A DNA stretch of 64,000 nucleotides, from NCBI GenBank assembly GCA_016718655.1, contig JADKCV010000003.1, positions 168,714-232,713 of the forward strand, in the 5' to 3' direction. This DNA comes from Flavobacteriales bacterium. Lineage in GTDB: Bacteria; Bacteroidota; Bacteroidia; Flavobacteriales_F; PHOS-HE28. Positions 26,859-37,200 of this stretch are shown here, piece by piece (the stretch's first letter is position 1; each line of letters begins with the position of its first letter). The notes under the pieces were generated by a model, which was not told the DNA's origin, did no database searches, and saw only the letters and a program-made list of their open reading frames with translations. A program made the translations under genes and the position numbers.

Positions 26859-27980
26859 CTACCCCTTCCCGCGCAGCAGGCCCATCAGCCGGTAGCTCAG
26901 GTCCACGAAGAGCACCTTGGGGTTGGCGTTGCGCTCCACATGCACATGGGCGGTCTCCAGTTCCTGGCGGATGCGGTCCACGTTGCGGTCGGTGAGCAGT
27001 TTGCTGAAGTTCTGCACGAACTCCGCCTCCTGCCCCACCACGCGCACCAGTTCGGGCACCTGCTGCCACTGCAAGGCACATTGGCGGATGAGGAAGAGGC
27101 CGTAGCGGAACAAGGCCTTCTGCCGTTCGCGCCCCAGCTTCTGGAAGCCATCGGCGAAGTCCACCACGGTCACCACCTCCTTGCGATAACAAGCCCGCAG
27201 CCAATCGCGGAAGAAGATGAAGAGCTCCTCCTCGTTCTTCTCCGCCATGTCCATCGCTTCCAAGAGATCCCCTTCGCTGCGTAGCGCCAGCGCGAAAGCC
27301 TCCTCCTCCCCCAGCTCCGGGTAGTGCTCGCGCAGGGCCTGTGCCAGGTCCTTGGGCCGCAAGGCGGGCACCTTCACCAGTTGAGCGCGACTGAGGATGG
27401 TGGCCAACAACTGATCGGCATCGGTGCTCACCAGCAGGAACACGGTATTGGGCTCGGGCTCCTCCAGCACCTTCAGCAGCTTGTTGGCGGCAGCGGTGTC
27501 CATCAGCTCGGGCAGCCAGATGAGCATCACCTTGTAGCCTCCGCGGAAGCTCTTCAGGCTCAGCTTACGCTGGATCTCCTGGGCGATGTCCACCCCCATG
27601 CGTAGCTGCTTGTTCTCGCTCTCCAGGTGATCGCGCCACCGGTCGGCGTCCAGGTAGGGCTCATGCAGCACACATTCGCGCCAGTCGGTCACGAAGGGTT
27701 CGCAGAACTTCTGTTTCTCCGCCAGGAAGATCGGGAAGGTCAGGTGCAGGTCCGGGTGTTCCAGCTTGGCCGTTTGCAGGCAGCTGGGACATTCCCCACA
27801 GCTATCGGCCTCGCCCCGACGTTCGCAGAGCAGGTATTGAGCGTAGGCCAGGGCCATGGGCAGGTTGCCGCCGCCGCGCGGGCCCATGAACAACTGGGCG
27901 TGGGCCACACGCCCCTCCCGGATGTTACCGATGAGCTTCGCCTTCAGCGTGGCGTGTCCGATGACCTTGGAGAAGAGCAC
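26859..27980 (-). CDS. holB: DNA polymerase III delta' subunit-like protein
   Basis: Clamp-loader subunit of the AAA+ family, 373 residues. The start is a GTG at 27980 (MLFSKVIGHATLKAKLIGNI). The nucleotide loop is degenerate (GPRGGGNLPMALAYAQ lacks the Walker Lys), as is normal for delta' in this phylum. A zinc-binding block (CERRGEADSCGECPSC) and the sensor region LLKVLEEPEPNTVFLLVS follow. A near -7 box TTCCTTTG lies 5 nt upstream at 27985-27992. It sits before ricT and gldH in the conserved order. Confidence 0.93.
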   Translation of the reverse strand: MLFSKVIGHATLKAKLIGNIREGRVAHAQLFMGPRGGGNLPMALAYAQYLLCERRGEADSCGECPSCLQTAKLEHPDLHLTFPIFLAEKQKFCEPFVTDWRECVLHEPYLDADRWRDHLESENKQLRMGVDIAQEIQRKLSLKSFRGGYKVMLIWLPELMDTAAANKLLKVLEEPEPNTVFLLVSTDADQLLATILSRAQLVKVPALRPKDLAQALREHYPELGEEEAFALALRSEGDLLEAMDMAEKNEEELFIFFRDWLRACYRKEVVTVVDFADGFQKLGRERQKALFRYGLFLIRQCALQWQQVPELVRVVGQEAEFVQNFSKLLTDRNVDRIRQELETAHVHVERNANPKVLFVDLSYRLMGLLRGKG

Positions 27981-28072
27981 GGCACAAAGGAACGAGCTAA
28001 GCGCTTGTCCGCATCGCCATACCTACCGGATGCAGCAAGCAGTGGCATTCGGCTACCGGACTCACGCAGCGA

Positions 28073-30325
28073 TCACATCTTCACAATGATGAACTCCGTA
28101 CGCCGGTTGAGCTGGTGTTCGGCTTCGGAACAGGTGCTCTTCACCGCGCCTTCGCAGGCACAGCCGTTGATCAGCTTGCTTTCGCCGTAGCCTTTGCCGG
28201 AGATGCGGTCAGCGACGATGCCCTTGCTGGCGATGTAGGCGGCACTGCTCTTGGCGCGGCGGTCGCTGAGGGCGGCATTGGAGGCAATGGAGGAGCGGCA
28301 ATCGGTGTGGCTGCCCAGTTCGATGATCATGGTGGGATACTCGTTCATGGCCGCCACGATCTTGTCCAGCTCGGCCGCAGCGTCCTTGCGGATGGCGTGC
28401 TTGCCCAGGTCGAAGTAGATGGGCTTGATGTCGATGAGCTTGCCCAGGTCGGCCCCCACTTCCAGCGGTTGCATGGAGAGGTCCAGCGCGCCATGCACCT
28501 TGATCTCCGGATCGGCGCCGATGTACTCGCTGTAGGTGAGGGTCTTGCTCACGTAGCCTTCCCGCTCCAGGCGCACGGTCATGTTCAGCGCATCGCCCTT
28601 GGCGGCATTGTCCAGGGTGGTGCGCAGCTCACCGGTGGCGCTGGTGTTGGCATCGACCAGTACCGTGCCCACCGACTTCTTGGTCAGGATGGTGTGCACC
28701 CCTTCGAGGGGCTTGCCGGTGGCCGCATCGGTCACGCGCAGGAGCAGGGTGTACATGCGGGCCTCCAGCAGTTCCAGGTCGCGCACCACCAGGGTATCGG
28801 CCTCGGGCAGTGCGGGCAGCTCGGCGGTGCCGGGCCTGCGGTCGGCGAGGGTGCCGTTGATGCGGTAGGCGGTGCTGTGCTCCACGTCGAAGCTGTAGCG
28901 TCCGTCAGCAGCGGTGACGACCGAATCAACAGGTGTGCCTTGGGCATTGGTGAGCAGCACGCGCACACCGGCCAGCGGCGCACGGGTCACGGGGTCCTGC
29001 GCCACACCTTCCATACGTTGGCGCACACCGGGACGGTCGGTGAGGGTGAAGGCATAGATGTCGTCATCGCCCTTGCCACCGGGACGATCGCTGGTGAGGT
29101 AGCCGTTGAGCCCATCGGCGGCCAGCACGAAGGAGAAGTCGTCGCTGCGGCTGTTAATGGGTGCGCCTGGGTTGCGGGCCTTCCCGAAGGAGGAGCCTTG
29201 GGTGGTGCACATGATCACGTCCAATCCGCCGAGGCCCTGGTGTCCATCGCTGGCGAAGAAGAGCAGTCCTTCCTGCGCGGCGAAGGGGAAGAGCTCGTTG
29301 CCTTCGGTGTTCACGGCACGACCGGCGTTGATCGGTTCGGCCCAGCCACCGGTGGCCGTGCGTTCGCAGTACCAGATGTCGGTACCGCCCACACCACCGG
29401 GACGGTCGCTCGCGAAGTAGAGGCGCTTGCCATCGGCGGTGAGGGCAGGGTGGCCTACGGAGTAGCTGTCGCTGTTGTAGGGGAAGGGCTTGGCATCGGC
29501 CCAGGCCCCTTGGGCATCGCGGGTGCTGCTGAAGATCTTCAAGCGGGTCACGCCCTTGTCGTCGGTGCGGCGCTTGCTGCCTTCGTAGTTGTTGCGGGTG
29601 AACCACACTTCGCGCGCGTCGGTGGTGGCGCTGGTGTTGCTGTCGTGGTAGCGGGTGTTGAAGGGTGCACCGAGGGAGCTGACATCGGCCAGCGCCCCAC
29701 TGCTGGAGGGCTTGCCGCTGTATAGGTCCAGGAAGGGCTCGCCGTTCCAGGTGTGCTGGCGGTCGGCGGCGGCCTGGCGGTGCGCGGAGGCGAAGGTGAC
29801 GCGGTCGCCGAGGTAGGCAGCGCCCATGTCGCAGCGGGCGGTGTTGATGTTGAGGTTGAGCAGACGTGCCCCGAAGGCGTTGGCCTGTTCGAGGCGTGCT
29901 GCGTAGGCCTGTGCGTTGCGCTGGCGTTCAGCGCGCGAGTCCGTGGCGGCGAGGGCTTCGTAGCGTTGGATCACCGAGTCGGCGGCGCTGAAGCGGCCCA
30001 GGCTGCGGAGGGTCTCGCTGTAGCGGTACAGGTGCAGTGGTTCGGGGTTGGGACGGGTGGCCAGGCGGGCGTACCAGGTGTTGGCGCGGGACAGGTCGCG
30101 CATGCGCCAGTAGCTGTCCGCGAGCTTGGGGGCCACACGATCGAGCGGTGCTCCTTTGAGCGCGGCCTCCTCGTAGAGCGGTGCGGCTTGTGCAAAGGCG
30201 AGGGCCTCGTAGCGGGCATCGGCACGGCGCAGGGCTCCGTTCTGGGCCACCGCGGCGATGGACAGCGACAGGAAGGCACCCAGGGTGAGGGTGGCTTTGG
30301 CCGGGAAGGTGTGCAGTGGGCGCAT
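28073..30325 (-). CDS. OmpA-family protein with TPR, PD40 propeller and C-terminal peptidoglycan-binding domain
   Basis: 750 residues: signal peptide (1-27), a helical TPR-like region (about 28-145), PD40/WD40-like propeller repeats (about 240-425; YFASDRPGGVGGTDIWYCE, FFASDGHQGLGGLDVIM), two carboxypeptidase-D regulatory-like beta domains (about 440-525 and 527-610), and an OmpA C-terminal domain (about 630-750) with IELGSHTDCRSS and LSDRRAKSSAAY. The OmpA domain should hold the protein to peptidoglycan. It starts 5 nt after the PorP/SprF stop, and with that gene and the giant adhesin forms the adhesin-PorP-OmpA set common in gliding Bacteroidota. It resembles the T9SS-associated PorE family but orthology is not shown. 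Confidence 0.9.
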   Translation of the reverse strand: MRPLHTFPAKATLTLGAFLSLSIAAVAQNGALRRADARYEALAFAQAAPLYEEAALKGAPLDRVAPKLADSYWRMRDLSRANTWYARLATRPNPEPLHLYRYSETLRSLGRFSAADSVIQRYEALAATDSRAERQRNAQAYAARLEQANAFGARLLNLNINTARCDMGAAYLGDRVTFASAHRQAAADRQHTWNGEPFLDLYSGKPSSSGALADVSSLGAPFNTRYHDSNTSATTDAREVWFTRNNYEGSKRRTDDKGVTRLKIFSSTRDAQGAWADAKPFPYNSDSYSVGHPALTADGKRLYFASDRPGGVGGTDIWYCERTATGGWAEPINAGRAVNTEGNELFPFAAQEGLLFFASDGHQGLGGLDVIMCTTQGSSFGKARNPGAPINSRSDDFSFVLAADGLNGYLTSDRPGGKGDDDIYAFTLTDRPGVRQRMEGVAQDPVTRAPLAGVRVLLTNAQGTPVDSVVTAADGRYSFDVEHSTAYRINGTLADRRPGTAELPALPEADTLVVRDLELLEARMYTLLLRVTDAATGKPLEGVHTILTKKSVGTVLVDANTSATGELRTTLDNAAKGDALNMTVRLEREGYVSKTLTYSEYIGADPEIKVHGALDLSMQPLEVGADLGKLIDIKPIYFDLGKHAIRKDAAAELDKIVAAMNEYPTMIIELGSHTDCRSSIASNAALSDRRAKSSAAYIASKGIVADRISGKGYGESKLINGCACEGAVKSTCSEAEHQLNRRTEFIIVKM

Positions 30326-30330
30326 CGCGG

Positions 30331-31266
30331 TCAGAAGAATCGGGGGGTGAGGATGCGGTCCTTGTTGGAGCGCAGGTCGTAGCTGAGCATGAGCTCGTGC
30401 GAGCCGTTGTTGTAGCGGCGCAGGTTGCTCGTGGTCATGTCGTAGGAATAGCCGGCGCGCAGTTGGTCGGTGATCTGGAAGGCGGCGATGGCCGCGAAGC
30501 TGTCCTGGTTGCGGTAGGCGGCACCGAGCCAGAGCTTCTCGCGCAGGATGAACATGGCGTTGAGGTCCACACTCAACGGGGCTCCTTCCACCACCTTGGT
30601 CATGAACATGGGCCTGAGGTGGAGCGCATCGGAGAGGCGGAAGAGGTAGCCGCCGGAGAGGAAGTAGTGGCGGCGTTCGGTGAGCGTGGAAGCATCGCCG
30701 GTGGCGGTGACGACCGTACCGTAGTCGTTCTCCAGCAGCTTGGGTGCGCTGAGGCCGAGGAAGCCCTTGCGTCCCCAGTAGTACACCCCGAAGCCGAAGT
30801 TGGGCGCCAGCTCATTGGCCACGTTCTGCGCGAAGACGGGGTCGTTCGCCGATACGTTGGCGAGTTCGCCCAGCTTGGCTTGCAGCATGTTCACCCCGGC
30901 CTGCAGCCCGAAGGAGAGGCGGGTGTTCTCGCCAGTGCGGATGCGGTAGGCGAAGTTGCCGTTGAACAGGGTGGTATGTACGGGTCCGATGCGGTCGTTC
31001 ACCACGGAGAAGCCCAAGGCGAGCTTCTCGTTGCGCAGGGGCGAATGCAGGGCGATGGACTGCGTGCTGGGTGCTCCGTCCAGGCCGGTCCATTGCTGGC
31101 GTGCGAGGGCGGTGATGTTCAGCACGTCGGCACTGCCGGTGTAGCCGGGGTTGATGGCCATCATGTTCCACATGTACATGGTGTACTGCGGATCCTGCTG
31201 GGCGAAGGTCACGGTGGCGCCGCCAAGGAGGGCCAGTGCCGTGCAGAGGTTGCGGAAGCTGCTCAT
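30331..31266 (-). CDS. T9SS outer-membrane protein, PorP/SprF family
   Basis: Outer-membrane beta-barrel of 311 residues; start taken at the ATG at 31266 because it gives a clean signal peptide ending in VTFAQQDPQYTMYMWN. The block QYTMYMWNMMAINPGYTGS is the PorP/SprF family hallmark, and strands of the barrel recur to the end (LMLSYDLRSNKDRILTPRFF). In Flavobacterium johnsoniae SprF is needed to export the adhesin SprB, and similar proteins pair with type B T9SS cargo. Here it lies 23 nt downstream of such a cargo gene, so it is most likely the dedicated partner of that adhesin. Confidence 0.94.
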   Translation of the reverse strand: MSSFRNLCTALALLGGATVTFAQQDPQYTMYMWNMMAINPGYTGSADVLNITALARQQWTGLDGAPSTQSIALHSPLRNEKLALGFSVVNDRIGPVHTTLFNGNFAYRIRTGENTRLSFGLQAGVNMLQAKLGELANVSANDPVFAQNVANELAPNFGFGVYYWGRKGFLGLSAPKLLENDYGTVVTATGDASTLTERRHYFLSGGYLFRLSDALHLRPMFMTKVVEGAPLSVDLNAMFILREKLWLGAAYRNQDSFAAIAAFQITDQLRAGYSYDMTTSNLRRYNNGSHELMLSYDLRSNKDRILTPRFF

Positions 31267-31289
31267 GGTTCTGCGTTGTTCGTGGCCGA

Positions 31290-34200
31290 TCAGCGGTTCA
31301 GGTAGACATAGCCGGACCACGGTTCTTCACCGTTGCCGGGATCGAGGATGTACCAGTAGGTGCCGATGGGCAGCTGGTCACCCACGGAGAGGCCGTTGGT
31401 ATTGGTGCCGTCCCAATCGTTGGCGTAGGGTGTGGCCTCGTAGACCACGTTGCCGTAGCGGTTGAAGATCTGCACGCTGGCCTGCGGATACAGTTCCAGC
31501 CCGGTGATCACCCAGGTGTCACCGATGCCATCGCCGTTGGGCGAGAAGCCCTGCGGGATCAACACCTCGTCCGGATCACAGGCCACAGTGACCACCACGA
31601 TGGCCTGATCGCACAGCGGGCCCGGGTCGCACACGGTGTAGGTGATGGTGTCCGTACCGCAGAAGCCTTCGTTGGGGGTGTAGGTGATGGTACCGTTGCC
31701 GTTGATCACCACCGTTCCATTGCCGGCCGTGGCGTTGGTCACCGTGAGGATGTCACCGTCCACATCGCTGTCGTTGTCCGTCACGTCCACGGTCACCGGA
31801 TCGCCTTCGCCGGTGTTGGCCACATCATCCACCGCAATGGGCGGGTCGTTCACGCACACCACTGTCACCACGATGATGCCGGTGTCGCATAGGCCGGTGC
31901 CGTCGCATACGGTGTAGGTGATGGTGTCCGTGCCGCAGTAGTTGGGGTTGGGCACGTAGGTGATGGTGCCATCGTTGTTGATGGTGACCGTACCGTTGCC
32001 CGCAGTGGCGGAGGTGATGTCGAACACATCGCCGTTGCCATCGGTATCGTTATCCAGCGGGTCGATCACCACGGACGTGTCCTCGTTGGTGGATACCGCA
32101 TCATCCACAGCCACCGGCGGACAGAGCACCTGCACGAGCACGATGGCGCTGTCGCAGAAGCCCGCATCGTCGCAGACGGTGTAGGTGATGGTGTCCGTGC
32201 CGCAGAAGCCTTGGTTGGGTGTGTAGGTGATGGTGCCGTTACCATTGATCACCACGGTACCATTGTCGGCCGTGGCGCTGGTGGTGGTGAGTGGTCCACC
32301 CTCGGGATCGCTGTCATTGCCCTGCACATCGATATCGACCGTGTTGCCGGTGACCACACTCGCTGTATCATCCACCGCAATGGGCGGCAGGTTGGGGATC
32401 ACGTTGATCACCACCACCACCGTGTCACACAGACCGAAGGGGTCGCAGATGCTGATCGTGAGCGTATCGCCACCGGTATATCCGGGGTCCGGTGTGTAGG
32501 TGAAGCAGGTGTCGCCATCGGCCAGGCCGCTCAGCGTGCCGTTCAGCGGAGCGAGCAGTACACTGGTGATGTCCAGGTCGTCGCCGTCCACATCGCTCAC
32601 GTTCACGCACACCAGCAAAGGCACGTTCACATCCGTACTGGTGAAGAGCGTATCGGTGGGGTTGGTGTTGCCATCGGTGATCACCGGCGCATCGTTCACC
32701 AGGTTCACCGTGATCACCACGATCGCTGTGTCGCACAGCGCGGGCAGCGGCACACCGAGGTCGCACACCACATAGGTCAGCGTATCGGTGCCGTTGAAGT
32801 TCGGGTCGGGTGTGTAGGTGATGCTGCCGTCGCCGTTCACCGTGGCGGTGCCGTTGCTAGGACCATCGATCACGCTCACCGAGCCGACATCCAGACCGCT
32901 GTTGTCCGCATCGTCGTTGTCGTTGCCCAGCACATCGATGGTGATGGCGGTATCCTCATCGGTGCTTGCTGCATCATCCACCGCCAGCGGCGCATCGTTC
33001 AGCGGCGTCACGGTGATGCCCACGTAGAGCGTATCGCAGCCGCCGTTCACATCGCACACCACCACCAGCACGCTGTCCGAGCCGAAGAAGTTCACGTCCG
33101 GTGTATAGGTGAAGCAGGTATCGTTGTCGTTCAGCCCACTGATCGTACCGAAGGCCGGGCCGTTCAGGAAGCCGGTCACATCCACCGCATCACCATCGGG
33201 ATCGATGACGTTAAGACATACGGTGATGGCCTCTTCCTCCGGCGTTGTTATCGCGGTACTGTCGATGGGCGTGCCACCGGCATCCACGATCACCGGCGGC
33301 AGGTTGGGGATCACATCGATCACCACCACCACCGTGTCGCACAAGCCGAAGGGATCGCAGATGCTGATCGTGAGCGTATCGCCACCGGTATATCCGGGAT
33401 CAGGCGTGTAGGTGAAGCAGGTGTCGCCATCAGCCAGGCCGCTCAGGGTCCCGTTCAGCGGAGCCAGCAGCACACTGGTGATGTCCAGGTCGTCACCATC
33501 GGCATCTGTCACGTTCACACAGAGGGTCAGCGGCAGGTCCACCCCGGTGCTGGTGAAGAGCGTATCGGTGGGGTTGTTGTTGCCATCGGTGATGATCGGC
33601 GCATCGTTCACCGGGTCCACCGTGATCACCACGATCGCCGTGTCGCAGAGGGCGGGCAGCGGCACACCCAGGTCGCACACCACGTAGGTCAGTGTATCGG
33701 TACCGCTGAAGTTCGGATCGGGCGTGTAGGTGATGCTGCCATCGCCGTTCACCGTGGCGGTGCCGTTGCTCGGTCCATCGATCACGCTCACCGAGCCGAC
33801 ATCCAGCCCGCTGTTGTCCGCGTCATCGTTGTCATTGCCGAGTACATCGATGGTGATGGCGGTATCCTCATCCGTGCTTGCTGCATCATCCACCGCCAGC
33901 GGCGCATCGTTCAGCGGCGTCACGGTGATGCCCACGTAAAGCGTGTCGCAGCCGCCATTCACGTCGCACACCACCACCAGCACGCTATCGGTGCCGGAGA
34001 AGTTCACGTCCGGTGTGTAGGTGAAGCAGGTGTCATTGTCGTTCAAGCCGCTGATCGTACCGAAGGCCGGACCGTTCAAGAAGCCGGTCACATCTACCGC
34101 GTCACCGTCGGGATCGATGACGTTGAGACATACGGTGATGGCCTCTTCCTCCGGCGTACTGATCGCAATGCTGTCGATGGGCGTACCACCGTCATCCACG

Positions 34201-37200
34201 ATCACCGGCGGTAGGTTGGGGATCACGTCGATCACCACCACCACTGTATCGCACAGGCCGAAGGGGTCGCAGATGCTGATCGTGAGCGTATCACCACCGG
34301 TGTATCCGGGATCCGGTGTGTAGGTGAAGCAGGTGTCGCCATCGGCCAGGCCGCTCAGCGTACCGTTCAGCGGGGCCAGCAGCACACTGGTGATGTCCAG
34401 GTCGTCGCCATCGGCATCAGTAACGTTCACACACACAGTGAGCGGGAGGTCCACGCCGGTGGTGGTGAAGATGGTGTCTGTCGGCGTGATGACGGGCGCA
34501 TCGTTCACCGGGATCACCGTGATCACCACGATGGCCGTATCGCACAGCGCGGGCAGCGGCACACCGAGGTCGCACACCACGTAGGTTAGTGTATCAGCGC
34601 CGTTGAAGTTCGGATCGGGTGTGTAGGTGATGCTGCCGTCGCCGTTCACCGTGGCGGTGCCGTTGCTCGGACCATCGATCACACTCACCGAGCCGACATC
34701 CAGCCCGCTGTTGTCCGCATCGTCGTTGTCGTTGCCCAGCACATCAACGGTCACATCGGTGTCCTCATCGGTGCTTGCTGCATCGTCCACCGCCAGGGGC
34801 GCGTCGTTCACCGGGGTCACCGTGATGCCCACATAGACCGTGTCGCAAGCGCCGTTCACATCGCACACCACCACGAGCACGCTGTCCGTGCCGAAGAAGT
34901 TGACATCCGGTGTGTAGGTGAAGCAGGTGTCGTTGTCGTTCAGTCCGCTGATGGTACCGAAGGCCGGACCATTCAGGACGCCGGTCACATCCACCACGTC
35001 ACCATCCGCATCGGTCACGCTCAGGCAGAGGATGATGGCTTGGTCTTCGGGCGTAGCGGCCGTGGCGCTATCCACCGGGTTGCCATTGCCATCGGTGATG
35101 ATGGGCGCGTCGTTCAGCGGATCCACGGTGATGACCACGATGGCGGTGTCGCATAGCGCAGGCAGCGGCACACCGAGGTCGCACACCACATAGGTCAGTG
35201 TGTCGGTTCCGGAGAAGTTCACAGCAGGCGTATAGGTGATGCTGCCATCGCCGTTCACCGTGGCGGTTCCGTTGCTCGGACCATCGATCACACTCACCGA
35301 GCCCACATCCAGTCCGCTGTTGTCGATGGCATCGTTGTCGTTGCCCAGCACATCGATGGTCACGTCAGTGTCCTCCTCGGTGCTTGCCGCATCATCGTTG
35401 GCCAGGGGCACATCGTTCACCGGCAGCACGTTGAAGCTGATGGTGGCGTTGTCGCAGAGCGCAGTGGGATCGCAGAGTTGGTAGGAGATGGAGACCACAC
35501 CGTTGACGTTGTCGGCCGGGTTGAAGGTGACCACACCCGTAGCGGCATCGTAAGTCCATTCGCCCTGTGCATTAGTGAAGGAGGTCTGCAGGCCGGTGGT
35601 ACCAAAGTCCAGGTCCACGGTGAACTGCCCAGCGCCGTTGGTGGGTGCGCTTGGGTTGCCATCCACATCGGTGTCGTTGGTGAGGATGTTCACCGTTCCA
35701 TCGGCTCCATCTTCAATGAGGTCGCCACCGTCATCGTTCACGGCCACGGGCGCATCCACCAGGGATTGCACATTGATCACCACCACGGCGGTGTCACACA
35801 GGGCCGGCAGCGGCACGCCCAGGTCGCAGGCCACATAAGTGAAGGTGTCCGTTCCGGTGAAGTCGGTCGCTGGCGTGTAGATCACGGTGCCATCGGGGTT
35901 CACGCTGGTGGTGCCATTGCTTGGTCCATCGATCACGGTGACAGAGGTGGGGTCCATGCCGCTATTGTCAACGGCGTCGTTGTCATTGGCCAGCACGGCA
36001 ATGGTGACCGGCGTATCCTCGTCGGTAGTGGCTGCGTCGTCATTGACCACCGGTACATCGTTCACGGCGTTCACCGCGATCAGTACCGTAGCGATGGAGC
36101 AGAAGCCCTGGTCGTTGCACACGGTGTAATTGAAGACATCGGTGCCGTTGAAGTTCGGTCCCGGGGTGTAGGTGATGGTGCCATCGGCGTTGGCCACAGC
36201 GGTGCCGTTCACGGGCGCCACGGTCACCTGCACCGAGCTGGGCACAAGGACACCGCTCACGGCATCATCGTTCTGCAGCACGGTGATCACCACGAAGGCG
36301 TCCTCGTTCAGGAGCACGTTGTCATCCACCGCGAGGGGGAATGCATTGGTAACTGTGATCACCAGGATGGCCGTATCGCACAGGGCAGGCGCGGGCACAC
36401 CGAGGTCGCAGATACGGTAGGTGATCGTGTCATTACCCACGTAGTTCGCAGTAGGCGTGTAGGAGATGGTGCCATCGGGGTTGGCCACCGCCGTGCCGTT
36501 GTCCGGTCCGCCGATGATGGTGATGCTCGCTGCATCCACCGGCGACTGATCGAGCAGGTCGTTGTCGTTCGCCCACACGTTGGTGATCAGCGTGGTGTTG
36601 GGCAGCATGTTGTCCACATCGTCGTTGGCCACGGGCGGATCGTTCACGGGCGCCACGATGAAGGTGATGGTGGCCGGATCGCAGAGGCCGTCCGCATCAC
36701 AGAGCTGATAGGTGAGGGTCACCGTACCATTGAAGTGGTCCACTCCATCGAAGGACACGATACCCGTGACAGCATCGTAGCTCCATACGCCCTGGGCTGT
36801 GGTTACCGTGGTCTGTAGGCCCGCGGTGTTCCCGTCCAGGTCCACGGTGAACTGGCCTGCGCCGTTGGTCGGTGCGGTGGGGTTGCCGTCGGGATCGGTA
36901 TCGTTCAATAGCACGTTGATCGTGCCGTTGGGGCCGTCCTCCAGGATGCTGCCGCCGTTGTCATCGGTGGCCACGGGCGCATCGTTCACCGGGTTCACCA
37001 CGAAGGTGATCACGGCGTTGTCGCACAGGCCTTACGGATCGCAGAGGGTGTAGGTGGTGGAAGCGGTGCCGGTGAAGTTGGTAGCCGGATCGAAGGTGAC
37101 AACGCCGGTGGCGGCATCATAGGTCCACACACCTTGTGGGCTGGTGAAGCTGGTCTGCACGCCGGGAGCACCAGGCGCAAGATCCACAGTGAATTGACCG

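Noticed and set aside
31690..36500. Regularly spaced repeats that might suggest a CRISPR-like array
   Set aside because: The repeats are coding Ig-like modules with a period of about 260-310 nt and larger 912-nt units; no short identical repeats with unique spacers.
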